NCBI RefSeq assembly: GCF_003660105.1
Contig: NZ_CP032823.1
Location: forward strand, 1,612,001 to 1,676,000
Reading direction: 5' to 3'
Source: Aliarcobacter cryaerophilus ATCC 43158
GTDB lineage: Bacteria > Campylobacterota > Campylobacteria > Campylobacterales > Arcobacteraceae
Length of the DNA stretch: 64,000 nt
Under the pieces are notes generated by a model that saw nothing but the letters and a program-made list of their open reading frames with translations, had not been told where the DNA came from and ran no database searches. A program made the translations under genes and the position numbers. Below are positions 27,449 to 36,193 of this stretch, piece after piece (the stretch's first letter is position 1; every line of letters begins with the position of its first letter).

Positions 27449-29075
27449 GTGTGATTTATTAGTTGATTCAAAAGATTTAAGAGCTACTCTTTTAAGATTA
27501 AAAAAAGATGAAGATTTTACAATTCTTCTAGATATGACAGCAGTTGATTATTCAAAATTTCCAGACACTACACCATCAAGATTTGCAGTTGTTTATGTTT
27601 TAAGAAGCTCTGATTTCAAAAAAGAGACTACTGTAAAAGCATTTGTAAGTGATGAAAGTTTAAGTATTGATACAGTTTGTGATATTTTTGATTCTGCAAA
27701 TTGGGCTGAAAGAGAAGCTTATGATCAATATGGTGTTATATTTTTAAACCATCCAAATCTTAAAAGAGTTTTAAATCATAAACAATTTGTTGGACATCCT
27801 TTAAGAAAAGATTACAAAATAACTCAAGGACAAATTTGTACAGAAACCGAAGATTTAATGGATGAGATGTTACCTCTTCTTAAATCAAAAGGATATACAG
27901 ATGAAGAGATAGCTGATTTAATGCTTTTAAATGTTGGACCTTCTCATCCAGCAAGTCATGGAACTATAAGAAACTTTGTTGCACTTGAGGGTGAAACAAT
28001 AGCTGCTTGTGTAACTGAAATTGGTTATTTACATAGAGGTTTTGAAAAAGCTTGTGAACACCACACTTATTCACAAGTAATTCCATATACAGATAGATTA
28101 AATTATTGTAGTGCTATTTTAAATAATATCGGATGGGCAAAAGCTATTGAAGATATGATGAAAATTGAGATAACTCCAAGAGCAAAAATGATAAGAGTTG
28201 TTATTGGTGAGTTAAGTCGTATAATTGACCACTTTGTTTGTAATGCTGCAAATATGGTTGATTTAGGTGGTCTTACAAGTTTATGGTATTTATTTGGAGC
28301 AAGAGATCAAGCTTATGATTTGTTATCAAAACTTACAGGTGCTAGACTTACAAATACTTACACAAGAATTGGTGGTTTAGAGTTTGATTTATATGATGGT
28401 TTTGAAAAAGATTTAGAAGAAGTTTTAAAAACATCTGAAAAAGCTATAGAAGATGTTCTGTCTTTAATAGCTCATAATAAACTTTTCCATGATAGAACAC
28501 AAGATATTGGAGTTATAAAAGCTGATTTTGCACTTGCAAATGGTATTTCTGGACCAAACTTAAGAGCAGCTGGAGTTGCTCATGATTTAAGAAAAGATAA
28601 ACCATATTATGGATACGAAAACTTTGATTTTGATTTAGTTATAGGAAGTCATGGAGATGTTTATGACAGAATGATGTGTAGATTTGAAGAGTCAATTCAA
28701 TCTATAAAAATTATAAGACAAGCTATGAAAAATATGCCTGATGGTGCTATAAATGTTTATGCTCCAAATCTTATATTACCAAATAAAAAAGATGTTTATG
28801 GAAATATTGAAGGTCTTATGAATCAATTTAAACTTACATTTGAAGGAACTTTAGTTCCAAAAGGTGAGTACTATAGCTCAACAGAGGCTACAAATGGTGA
28901 ATTAGGGTTTTTTATCGTAAGTGATGGAAGCGGAAGACCATACAAAGTTAAATGTAGACCACCTTGTTTTTATTCTTTAGCTGCTTATTCAAAAATAGTT
29001 GAAGGTACAATGCTAGCAGATGCTGTTGTTACAATGGCAAGCTTGAATTTTATTGCTGGGGAGTTTGATAGATAA
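27441..29075 (+). CDS. nuoCD: NADH-quinone oxidoreductase fused subunit C/D
   Basis: One 544-residue chain combining the 30-kDa (NuoC) and 49-kDa (NuoD) subunits. NuoC covers about 1-130 with [20 protein letters not shown] and GHPLRKDY. A short linker (about 131-160) leads to NuoD with [42 protein letters not shown] and the C-terminal GEFDR. NuoD contributes to the quinone cavity. The frame is unbroken with no stop in the linker. C. jejuni has separate nuoC and nuoD genes; fusion is known from enterobacteria. It overlaps nuoE by one base. Confidence 0.96.
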   Translation: MLKCDLLVDSKDLRATLLRLKKDEDFTILLDMTAVDYSKFPDTTPSRFAVVYVLRSSDFKKETTVKAFVSDESLSIDTVCDIFDSANWAEREAYDQYGVIFLNHPNLKRVLNHKQFVGHPLRKDYKITQGQICTETEDLMDEMLPLLKSKGYTDEEIADLMLLNVGPSHPASHGTIRNFVALEGETIAACVTEIGYLHRGFEKACEHHTYSQVIPYTDRLNYCSAILNNIGWAKAIEDMMKIEITPRAKMIRVVIGELSRIIDHFVCNAANMVDLGGLTSLWYLFGARDQAYDLLSKLTGARLTNTYTRIGGLEFDLYDGFEKDLEEVLKTSEKAIEDVLSLIAHNKLFHDRTQDIGVIKADFALANGISGPNLRAAGVAHDLRKDKPYYGYENFDFDLVIGSHGDVYDRMMCRFEESIQSIKIIRQAMKNMPDGAINVYAPNLILPNKKDVYGNIEGLMNQFKLTFEGTLVPKGEYYSSTEATNGELGFFIVSDGSGRPYKVKCRPPCFYSLAAYSKIVEGTMLADAVVTMASLNFIAGEFDR

Positions 29076-29560
29076 TGAGTAGTTTTAAATATACACCGCA
29101 AAATGAAGCGAAATTTCAAGAGTATGCTTCTAGATATCCAAAAATTGACTCTTGTATGCTACCAGCTCTTTGGTTAGTACAAGAGCAAGAAGGTTGGGTA
29201 AGCCCAGAAGCTATGGTTTATGTAGCACAAAAAGTAGAAAAAAGTCCAATGCAAGTATATGAAGTAGCAACTTTTTATACTATGTTTAACTTAAAACCAA
29301 TTGGGAAACACCATATTGAACTTTGTAAAACAGTATCTTGTATGCTTATGGGTGCAAGAGAGTTAAAAGCTTACATAAAAGAGACTTTAGGATTAGAACC
29401 AGGTCAAACAAGTACAGATGGACTTTTTACTTTTAGTGAAGTAGAGTGCCAAGGTGCTTGTGGAGATGCTCCAATGATTGCATTAAACAATGTTTATCAC
29501 GGAAAACTAACAAAAGAGAAGTTAGAAAAAATAATCTGGGAGTGTAAAAATGATAACTAA
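29075..29560 (+). CDS. nuoE: NADH-quinone oxidoreductase subunit E
   Basis: Small [2Fe-2S] protein of the NADH-oxidising module (cluster N1a). The 161 residues contain the four ligands Cys84, Cys89, Cys125 and Cys129 in CKTVSCMLMGA and VECQGACGDAP. The preceding thioredoxin-like helices include EVATFYTMFNLKPIGKH. Its presence with NuoF means the enzyme should accept NADH directly. Overlaps nuoF by 11 bases. Confidence 0.96.
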   Translation: MSSFKYTPQNEAKFQEYASRYPKIDSCMLPALWLVQEQEGWVSPEAMVYVAQKVEKSPMQVYEVATFYTMFNLKPIGKHHIELCKTVSCMLMGARELKAYIKETLGLEPGQTSTDGLFTFSEVECQGACGDAPMIALNNVYHGKLTKEKLEKIIWECKNDN

Positions 29561-30803
29561 AATAGTAAGTAAAAATTTTGATATCCCAAATTCACATAAG
29601 CTAGAAGTTGCTCTTGCAAATGGAAGATACTCTTCTATAGATAAACTTTTTACTATGAAACCTGAAGATGTAACTGCTGAAGTTACTAAATCAGGTCTAC
29701 GAGGAAAAGGTGGAGGAGGAGCTGCTTGTGGTCCTAAATGGGAGCTAATGCCTCCTGTTGATGAAAGACCTAGATACTTAATAGTAAATGGGGATGAGAG
29801 TGAACCTGGAACTTTTAAAGATAGACAAATTTTTCAATACGATCCACACCTTTTAATTGAGGGAATTATCTGTACTTGTTGGGCAATTCAAGCAAATCAT
29901 GCTTATATTTATATAAGAGGTGAGTACAAGTTCTTTATTGACAGATTAAATGAAGCAATACAAGAAGCTTATAAAGCAAAAATTATTGGTGATAAAATCA
30001 TGGATAAATATGATTTTAAAGTTGATATTACAGTTCATAGAGGTGGTGGAGCATATATTTGTGGAGAAAAATCTGCACTTATTGAATCAATCGAAGGTAA
30101 AAGAGGACACCCAAGATTAAAACCACATGGAAAAGAGTGTGAGTGGTTTTATGGAGACCCTGCAACTGTAAATAATGTTGAAACTATATCATCGGTTCCC
30201 AATATTGTAGAAAATGGAGCTGAAGGCTATACAAAATATGGTACGCCAAAATCTCCAGGAACTATGCTTTTTGCTATTTCAGGACCTGTTAAAAATCCAG
30301 GAGTTTATGAACTTCAATATGGTAATAAAATGATTGACTTCTTAAATGAAGTTGGTGGTGGAATGCTTGAAGGTAAAAAACTAAAAGCTATTATTCCAGG
30401 TGGAACTTCATGTCCAATATTAACAGCTGATGAAGTAGAAAAAGCTGTATTGGATTATGAGTCTATGTGGGATATAGGTTCAACTTTAGGTACAGGAGGT
30501 ATGATTGTAATTGATGATAGCGCATGTATGGTTGAAGTTGCAAAAAACATTATTGAATTTTATCATCATGAGTCGTGCGGACAATGTACACCTTGTAGAG
30601 AAGGTTGTGGTTGGATTGATAAAATTATAAGAGATATTATAGAAGGTTGTGGGTCTTCAAATGATTTACAAACTATACTTGATGTTTGCGAAACTATGAA
30701 TGGAAAAACAGTTTGTGTTTTCGCACCTGCTGTTAAGGATATAATAGCAAGTATTGTAAAGAAATTTAGAAGTGAATTTGACGCTTATATTAAAAAAGCA
30801 TAG
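29550..30803 (+). CDS. nuoF: NADH-quinone oxidoreductase subunit F
   Basis: NADH- and FMN-binding subunit with [4Fe-4S] cluster N3. The 417 residues show GLRGKGGGGAACGPKW (residues 49-64) for nucleotide and flavin binding, NGDESEPGTFKDR, HRGGGAYICGEKSALIESIEG, and the cluster ligands ESCGQCTPCREGC (Cys343, 346, 349) with Cys389. All expected motifs are intact. A 32-base gap with no terminator separates it from gltA. Confidence 0.97.
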   Translation: MITKIVSKNFDIPNSHKLEVALANGRYSSIDKLFTMKPEDVTAEVTKSGLRGKGGGGAACGPKWELMPPVDERPRYLIVNGDESEPGTFKDRQIFQYDPHLLIEGIICTCWAIQANHAYIYIRGEYKFFIDRLNEAIQEAYKAKIIGDKIMDKYDFKVDITVHRGGGAYICGEKSALIESIEGKRGHPRLKPHGKECEWFYGDPATVNNVETISSVPNIVENGAEGYTKYGTPKSPGTMLFAISGPVKNPGVYELQYGNKMIDFLNEVGGGMLEGKKLKAIIPGGTSCPILTADEVEKAVLDYESMWDIGSTLGTGGMIVIDDSACMVEVAKNIIEFYHHESCGQCTPCREGCGWIDKIIRDIIEGCGSSNDLQTILDVCETMNGKTVCVFAPAVKDIIASIVKKFRSEFDAYIKKA

Positions 30804-30835
30804 ATTAGTTTTAAAATTAAAATAAGGAGAACAAA

Positions 30836-32122
30836 ATGGCAAAGAATACAATGACTTTTACTGACAATAGAAATGGTAAAACTTATGAGTACAATATTGT
30901 TGATGGTACAAGAGGACCATCTGTTGTAGATATTTCTACATTTTATAGAGATTCAGGAATGTTTACATTTGACCCTGGATATACTTCAACTGCTGCTTGT
31001 GAATCAAAAATTACGTTTATTGATGGTGAAAACTCGGAGCTTAAATATAGAGGTTATGATATAGCTGATTTAGCTGGTAAACACTCATTTTTAGATGTTT
31101 CTTTCTTACTTATGAATGGAAGATTACCAAATGAAACTGAATCAAAAAATTTAGATTTAGAGATTAGACATAGATCTTTTGTTGATGAGGGAATTATTAG
31201 ATTATTTGATGCTCTTCCTGATAAAGCTCACCCTATGGCAACAATGGCAGCTTCAACAATGGCACTATCTGCATTTTACAAAGATCATTTACATTTAGAA
31301 GATGAAGAAGAGTTCAGAACTATGCAAAATAGAATTATGGCAAAAATGCCAACTATTGCAGCTATGGCATATAGAAACTCAATTGGAACACCAATGATTT
31401 ATCCAGATATAGATAGATATTTCACAGAAAACTTCTTGTATATGTTAAGAGCATATCCAGGTGGAAAAATGAAATATTTAGGAAATGGAAAAAATCAAGA
31501 GATTACTCAAATCGAAGTTGATGCACTAGATGCTATTTTAACTCTTCATGCAGATCACGAACAAAATGCTTCTACAACAACTGTTAGAAATGTAGGTTCA
31601 ACAGAAGCTCACCCTTATGTTGCAATTGCATCTGGTATATCAGCACTATGGGGTGCAGCTCATGGTGGAGCAAATGAAAAAGTTATGGATCAACTAAGAA
31701 TGATTGGTGATGTTAAAAATGTTGCTAGTTTTATAGCAAAAGCAAAAGATAAAAATGATCCATTTAGACTTATGGGATTTGGACATAGAGTTTATAAAAA
31801 TAGAGATCCAAGAGCTGATACTTTAAGAGATTTACAAGGTAAATTAAAAGAGAAATTAAATCTTGATTCAAAATTAATTGACATTGCAACAGCTGTTGAA
31901 GAAGCTGCATTAAAAGATGATTACTTTAAAGAAAGAGGTTTATATCCAAATATAGATTTCTATTCAGGAGTAATTTTAACAGCTCTTAAAATTCCAGTAG
32001 AGATGTTTACACCTATTTTTGTTATTGGAAGAACTCCAGGTTGGATTGCTCAATGGGCAGAGTTTAAAAGAGATCCAAAACATAAAATTGCTAGACCTAG
32101 ACAATTATATACAGGTAAATAA
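30836..32122 (+). CDS. gltA: Citrate synthase, inside the nuo operon
   Basis: Condenses acetyl-CoA and oxaloacetate to citrate at the entry of the TCA cycle. The 428 residues are full length for the type II (NADH-sensitive, hexameric) bacterial family. The catalytic residues are His276 in LWGAAHGGANE, His317 in GFGHRVYKNRDPRA and Asp374 in NIDFYSG. The N-terminal part contains FDPGYTSTAACESKITFIDG. It has its own AAGGAG ribosome site and no visible terminator on either side, so it is probably read as part of the nuo transcript. Confidence 0.97.
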   Translation: MAKNTMTFTDNRNGKTYEYNIVDGTRGPSVVDISTFYRDSGMFTFDPGYTSTAACESKITFIDGENSELKYRGYDIADLAGKHSFLDVSFLLMNGRLPNETESKNLDLEIRHRSFVDEGIIRLFDALPDKAHPMATMAASTMALSAFYKDHLHLEDEEEFRTMQNRIMAKMPTIAAMAYRNSIGTPMIYPDIDRYFTENFLYMLRAYPGGKMKYLGNGKNQEITQIEVDALDAILTLHADHEQNASTTTVRNVGSTEAHPYVAIASGISALWGAAHGGANEKVMDQLRMIGDVKNVASFIAKAKDKNDPFRLMGFGHRVYKNRDPRADTLRDLQGKLKEKLNLDSKLIDIATAVEEAALKDDYFKERGLYPNIDFYSGVILTALKIPVEMFTPIFVIGRTPGWIAQWAEFKRDPKHKIARPRQLYTGK

Positions 32123-32143
32123 AAAATAAGGGGATATGAATTT

Positions 32144-33580
32144 ATGGCTGATCAAGTTAGTATAACAATTAATGGAGTTCAATTTCAAGCTGCCAAAGGT
32201 AGCTTGTTAATTGATAAACTATTGGATGAAAAAATCCATATCCCTCACTTTTGTTATCATCAAGCGTTGGGAAAAGATGGAAATTGTAGAATGTGTATGG
32301 TTGAAATTGAAGGTCAAAAAAGACCTCAAATTGCCTGTGACACACCTATAAAAGATGGAATGATTGTAAGAACAAAAGGTGAGAAAATAGAGAGTGTTCG
32401 AAAAGATATTTTAGAACTTGAACTTATAAATCACCCTATAGATTGTCCTACATGTGACCAAGCTGGTGAGTGTAAACTACAAGATTACTATATGGAATCT
32501 GGTTTTTATGCTTCAAGAGTAAATGTTGATGATAAAAATCATGCAAGGAAAAGAGTTGATTTAGGTTCAAACGTAATGTTAGATCAAGAGAGATGTGTAC
32601 TTTGTCTTAGATGTGTAAGATTTTGTAAAGATATTACAAAAACAGCCGAACTAGGAGTTATAGATAGAACAGATCACTCAGTTATTGGAACATTTCCAGG
32701 GCGACCTTTGGATAATCCATATGCTATGAATGTTGTTGATTTATGTCCTGTTGGAGCATTAACGAGTAAAGATTTTAGATTTAAACAAAGAGTTTGGTTC
32801 TTACAAAGTTTTGAGGCTATTTGTAATGGTTGTTCAAAAGGGTGTAACATAAATGTAGATCATAGAAAAGAGAAATATAAAGATGATATGATTTATAGAT
32901 TTAGACCAAGAACAAATAAAGCAGTAAACGGTTGGTTTATGTGTGATTATGGAAGATTATCTTATGAAAATGATGCAACAAATAGATTTACAACTGCATT
33001 AATTAATAAAAATGAGACAAATATTTCAAATGCTATTATTAATATCTTCAAAGAGTTATCAAGTCATGAAAATAAATTAATACTTTTAAGTCCTAATTTA
33101 TCTTATGAAGAGATGATAAATGTAAAAGCACTAGCAAGTAAATTAAATATCAAATTAAGTGGTTATTCTCCAAATAATATTGATGAATCTTTTGCAGATG
33201 ATTGGTTAAAAAAAGCTGATAAAACTGCTAATAGAGCATCTTTTAAAGAACTTGAAATAGATGAAACTAAAGAGTTTTTTGACAAAGCTTTAAGTGAAGC
33301 AAAAACTATTTTTGTTTTAGAAAATAGCTATTTTGAAGATAAGTTAAATTTACTTGAAAATAAAAAACTTATCTCTTTATTCTCTCACCACTGTTTAAGT
33401 GTAGGAAACTCTCATATTGCAATTCCTGTTGCATCTTTTTATGAAAAAAGTGGTTCATACATAAACTGTGATGGAATAAGACAAAAAGTTGTTTCTAAAT
33501 TAGATAAAAATAGTCCTATGCCTACAATTACAACAATTATAGAGAATATTAAATCTATGATTGAAAAAGGAACTATATGA
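32144..33580 (+). CDS. nuoG: NADH-quinone oxidoreductase subunit G, short form
   Basis: Iron-sulfur wire of complex I. The 478 residues hold an N1b [2Fe-2S] site (Cys37, 48, 51, 65) and N5 (His97, Cys101, 104, 110). N4 is Cys151, 154, 157 with Cys201, and the extra N7 cluster motif is Cys227, 230, 234 and 267. After about residue 280 only some 200 residues remain, in place of the 500-600 residue molybdopterin-like domain of E. coli or Thermus proteins. The tail still contains the family end (SVGNSHIAIPVASFYEKSGSY). It overlaps nuoH by four bases, so the end is genuine. Confidence 0.93.
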   Translation: MADQVSITINGVQFQAAKGSLLIDKLLDEKIHIPHFCYHQALGKDGNCRMCMVEIEGQKRPQIACDTPIKDGMIVRTKGEKIESVRKDILELELINHPIDCPTCDQAGECKLQDYYMESGFYASRVNVDDKNHARKRVDLGSNVMLDQERCVLCLRCVRFCKDITKTAELGVIDRTDHSVIGTFPGRPLDNPYAMNVVDLCPVGALTSKDFRFKQRVWFLQSFEAICNGCSKGCNINVDHRKEKYKDDMIYRFRPRTNKAVNGWFMCDYGRLSYENDATNRFTTALINKNETNISNAIINIFKELSSHENKLILLSPNLSYEEMINVKALASKLNIKLSGYSPNNIDESFADDWLKKADKTANRASFKELEIDETKEFFDKALSEAKTIFVLENSYFEDKLNLLENKKLISLFSHHCLSVGNSHIAIPVASFYEKSGSYINCDGIRQKVVSKLDKNSPMPTITTIIENIKSMIEKGTI

Positions 33581-34851
33581 GTACTACAATTATAATTATT
33601 GTAAATATTGCCTTATCAGTGGTTCTTGCCGTTGGGCTAACACCACTTTGGGTTTGGTGGGAAAGAAGAATTGCTGGATTTATTCAAGATAGAAGTGGTC
33701 CAAACAGATGTAGCATTGGAGTTATAAGACTAGGTGGTCTTGTTCAAGCAGTTGCTGATATGTTAAAACTTATCTTTAAAGAGGATTTCACACCTTCACA
33801 TATAAAACATAAGTTTTTCTTTACAATTGCTCCTGCTATTGTATTTATAGCTTCTTTTTTAACTTTTGCAGTTATTCCCTATGCTGATGTTTTAACAATA
33901 GATGGAAAAGCTCACATAATGCAAGCTATACCAAATGAACTTGGAATTATGTGGTTTTTAGCATTTGCTGGACTTAGTGTTTATGGAATTATTTTAGGTG
34001 GTTATTCATCTCAAAGTAAATATGGACTTCTAGGTTCAATTAGAGCTTCTGCACAAGTTATATCTTATGAAGCTGCTATGGGATTAGCAATTATTTCTAT
34101 GATTGTATCTTATGGTTCAATTCACCTAACTGATATTGTAAATGCACAAACAGGAACTTATTTGGGAGTTATTCCTATGTGGGGAATATTTATTCAACCT
34201 TTAGCTGCTATTATATTTATTGTTTGTTCATTTGCAGAGACAAATAGAGCTCCATTTGACTTAGCAGAAGGTGAGAGTGAAATAGTTGCTGGATATCATA
34301 CAGAATATAGTGCAATGAAATTTGGACTTTTTCAAGTTGGTGAATATGCAGCTATGAGTGCTTCAAGTGCATTAATAGTAACGCTATTTTTTGGTGGTTA
34401 TCAAATTCCTTGGATGGATACAGCAACTATTCAATCAAATATAAATTATGTTATTTTGGCAATAATTATTTTACTCCCTATTAAAATATTTATATTTACA
34501 AGATGGATGAAGAAAAATAACAAAAGAGTTGGAAACGATACAAGTAGAGAAAAAGAGACGAAAATATTAACTGTTATTTTCTGGTCATTGTGTTTAGTAA
34601 TCATGGGAGTTTTAATATCATTTTTAGTAACTGGGCTTGGAACAAATGGAGTAAATATTGCAACTGCAGTTCTTCAAGTTGGAACTTTTATGGTTAAATT
34701 TTTCATGATGGCTTTTGTTTATATGTGGGTTAGATGGACTGTTTTAAGAATTAGATATGACCAACTACAAATGCTAGGATGGAAAGTTTTAATACCTCTA
34801 GCTTTATTAAATATTGTAATAACAGCAATTGTTGTTGTGTTAGGAAATTAA
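33577..34851 (+). CDS. nuoH: NADH-quinone oxidoreductase subunit H, with insertion
   Basis: Membrane subunit forming most of the quinone tunnel. The hallmark loops are GPNRCSIG, GLLGSIRASAQVISYE and ETNRAPFDLAEGESEIVAGYHTEYSAMKFG. At 424 residues it is about 90-100 longer than E. coli NuoH. The extra part lies between GGYQIP and the last helices FFMMAFVYMWVRWTVLRIRYDQL. It includes a charged loop (MKKNNKRVGNDTSREKETK) and one or two added hydrophobic segments. Same frame and composition as its neighbours, so not an assembly artefact. Confidence 0.95.
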   Translation: MSTTIIIIVNIALSVVLAVGLTPLWVWWERRIAGFIQDRSGPNRCSIGVIRLGGLVQAVADMLKLIFKEDFTPSHIKHKFFFTIAPAIVFIASFLTFAVIPYADVLTIDGKAHIMQAIPNELGIMWFLAFAGLSVYGIILGGYSSQSKYGLLGSIRASAQVISYEAAMGLAIISMIVSYGSIHLTDIVNAQTGTYLGVIPMWGIFIQPLAAIIFIVCSFAETNRAPFDLAEGESEIVAGYHTEYSAMKFGLFQVGEYAAMSASSALIVTLFFGGYQIPWMDTATIQSNINYVILAIIILLPIKIFIFTRWMKKNNKRVGNDTSREKETKILTVIFWSLCLVIMGVLISFLVTGLGTNGVNIATAVLQVGTFMVKFFMMAFVYMWVRWTVLRIRYDQLQMLGWKVLIPLALLNIVITAIVVVLGN

Positions 34852-34852
34852 G

Positions 34853-35353
34853 ATGGCAATAAAAATAGTACCAAGATATGGAAGTTCATTTAGAGATAAG
34901 CTATACATTCCTGCTATTGCTGGTGGAATGAAAACAACTTTTAAGCACTTCTTTAAAAATCTAAGAGATGTAGAAGGATTAAATACTTTACAATATCCAG
35001 AGGTTCAACCAACAGATATAACAGAAAGATATAGAGGTGTTCATAGACTTACAAAACATGATGATGGAACAGAAAAATGTGTTGCTTGTTTTATGTGTGC
35101 AACAGCATGTCCTGCTGAATGTATATTTATAGAAGCTGAAGAAAGATTTGATGGTGTTGATGAAAAAAGACCAAAAGAGTTTAAAATAGACCTTCTTGAA
35201 TGTGTATTTTGTGGGTATTGCGTAGAAGCTTGTCCATGTGATGCAATTAGAATGGATACTGGAATTTTCTCTTTTACAGCTTCAACTAGAGAAGAGTTTG
35301 TATTAGATAAAAAAGCTCTTATGAAAAATGAGAGATCAAAGGATTTTGAATAA
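34853..35353 (+). CDS. nuoI: NADH-quinone oxidoreductase subunit I
   Basis: Two-[4Fe-4S] ferredoxin-like subunit (clusters N6a and N6b) linking NuoG to NuoB. The 166 residues contain CVACFMCATACPAEC (Cys76, 79, 82, 86) and CVFCGYCVEACPCDAI (Cys117, 120, 123, 127). The second motif has CPCD rather than the usual CPTD or CPEE, adding a cysteine next to the cluster. One base separates it from nuoH, and its stop overlaps nuoJ. Confidence 0.96.
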   Translation: MAIKIVPRYGSSFRDKLYIPAIAGGMKTTFKHFFKNLRDVEGLNTLQYPEVQPTDITERYRGVHRLTKHDDGTEKCVACFMCATACPAECIFIEAEERFDGVDEKRPKEFKIDLLECVFCGYCVEACPCDAIRMDTGIFSFTASTREEFVLDKKALMKNERSKDFE

Positions 35354-35874
35354 TGGCTGATATACTATTTATTGCTTTAGCATTTTTTGCAATTACTGGT
35401 GCTATTGCTATGCTAGTTTATAAAAGCCCAATGTTTAGTGCATTGGGACTTTTGATTACTATGCTAAGTGTTGCTGGAATGTTTGCACTTTTAAATGCTA
35501 CTTTATTGTTTATGGTTCAAATTATCGTTTATGCTGGTGCTATTATGGCTTTAATTCTATTTATTTTAATGTTTTTAAATATCAAAGAAGAGGATTTACC
35601 AAAAGAACCTAAAAAATTTATGCTTATAGGTTTTGGTGCAATTTTAATGATTCCTCTAAATCTTTTGGTTTTAAAAGCTGTATCAAATTTGCCTAGTAAA
35701 GATTTATATCCTATTGAAGGTGATTTTGGAACTATAAAACCGGTTGGACTTATTCTTTATAATGATTGGATTATAGCATTTGAGTTAATATCAATTTTGC
35801 TTCTAATTGCACTAGTAGGTTCTGTTGTTCTTGCAAAAAGAAGAAAAACTAAAATAACTTCAAAGGAGGATTAA
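35353..35874 (+). CDS. nuoJ: NADH-quinone oxidoreductase subunit J
   Basis: Membrane subunit of the proton-translocating arm near the quinone site. The 173 residues have five hydrophobic segments and the conserved third-helix region LLFMVQIIVYAGAIMALILFILMFLNI (split around YAGAIM). The start overlaps the nuoI stop (TAATG). Confidence 0.95.
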   Translation: MADILFIALAFFAITGAIAMLVYKSPMFSALGLLITMLSVAGMFALLNATLLFMVQIIVYAGAIMALILFILMFLNIKEEDLPKEPKKFMLIGFGAILMIPLNLLVLKAVSNLPSKDLYPIEGDFGTIKPVGLILYNDWIIAFELISILLLIALVGSVVLAKRRKTKITSKED

Positions 35875-35878
35875 AAAG

Positions 35879-36193
35879 ATGATATCACTAACTTCTTATG
35901 CTTTTGTATCTATGATTTTATTCTCAATTGGTGCGATTGGAGTAATTGCTAGAAGAAATATTTTTGTGATTTATATGTCACTTGAGCTTATGCTAAATGG
36001 TGTAAATCTATTTTTAGTGGCGTTTGCAAGATATCATTTTAATATTGATCCTCAAATTGTTTCAATTATGGTTATATCAATTGCTGCGGCTGAAGCTGCA
36101 ATATTCCTATCAATAGTAATATTGCTGTTTAGATCTAAAAAATCTTTGGATACAGATCTATTTACATCTCTATCTCAAGGAGAAAAAAGATGA
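35879..36193 (+). CDS. nuoK: NADH-quinone oxidoreductase subunit K
   Basis: Small membrane subunit with two conserved buried glutamates used in proton transfer. The 104 residues have three hydrophobic helices; the glutamates are in SLELMLNGVNL and AAAEAAIFLSIV. The spacing of four bases from nuoJ and a four-base overlap with nuoL place it firmly in the operon. Confidence 0.96.
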   Translation: MISLTSYAFVSMILFSIGAIGVIARRNIFVIYMSLELMLNGVNLFLVAFARYHFNIDPQIVSIMVISIAAAEAAIFLSIVILLFRSKKSLDTDLFTSLSQGEKR

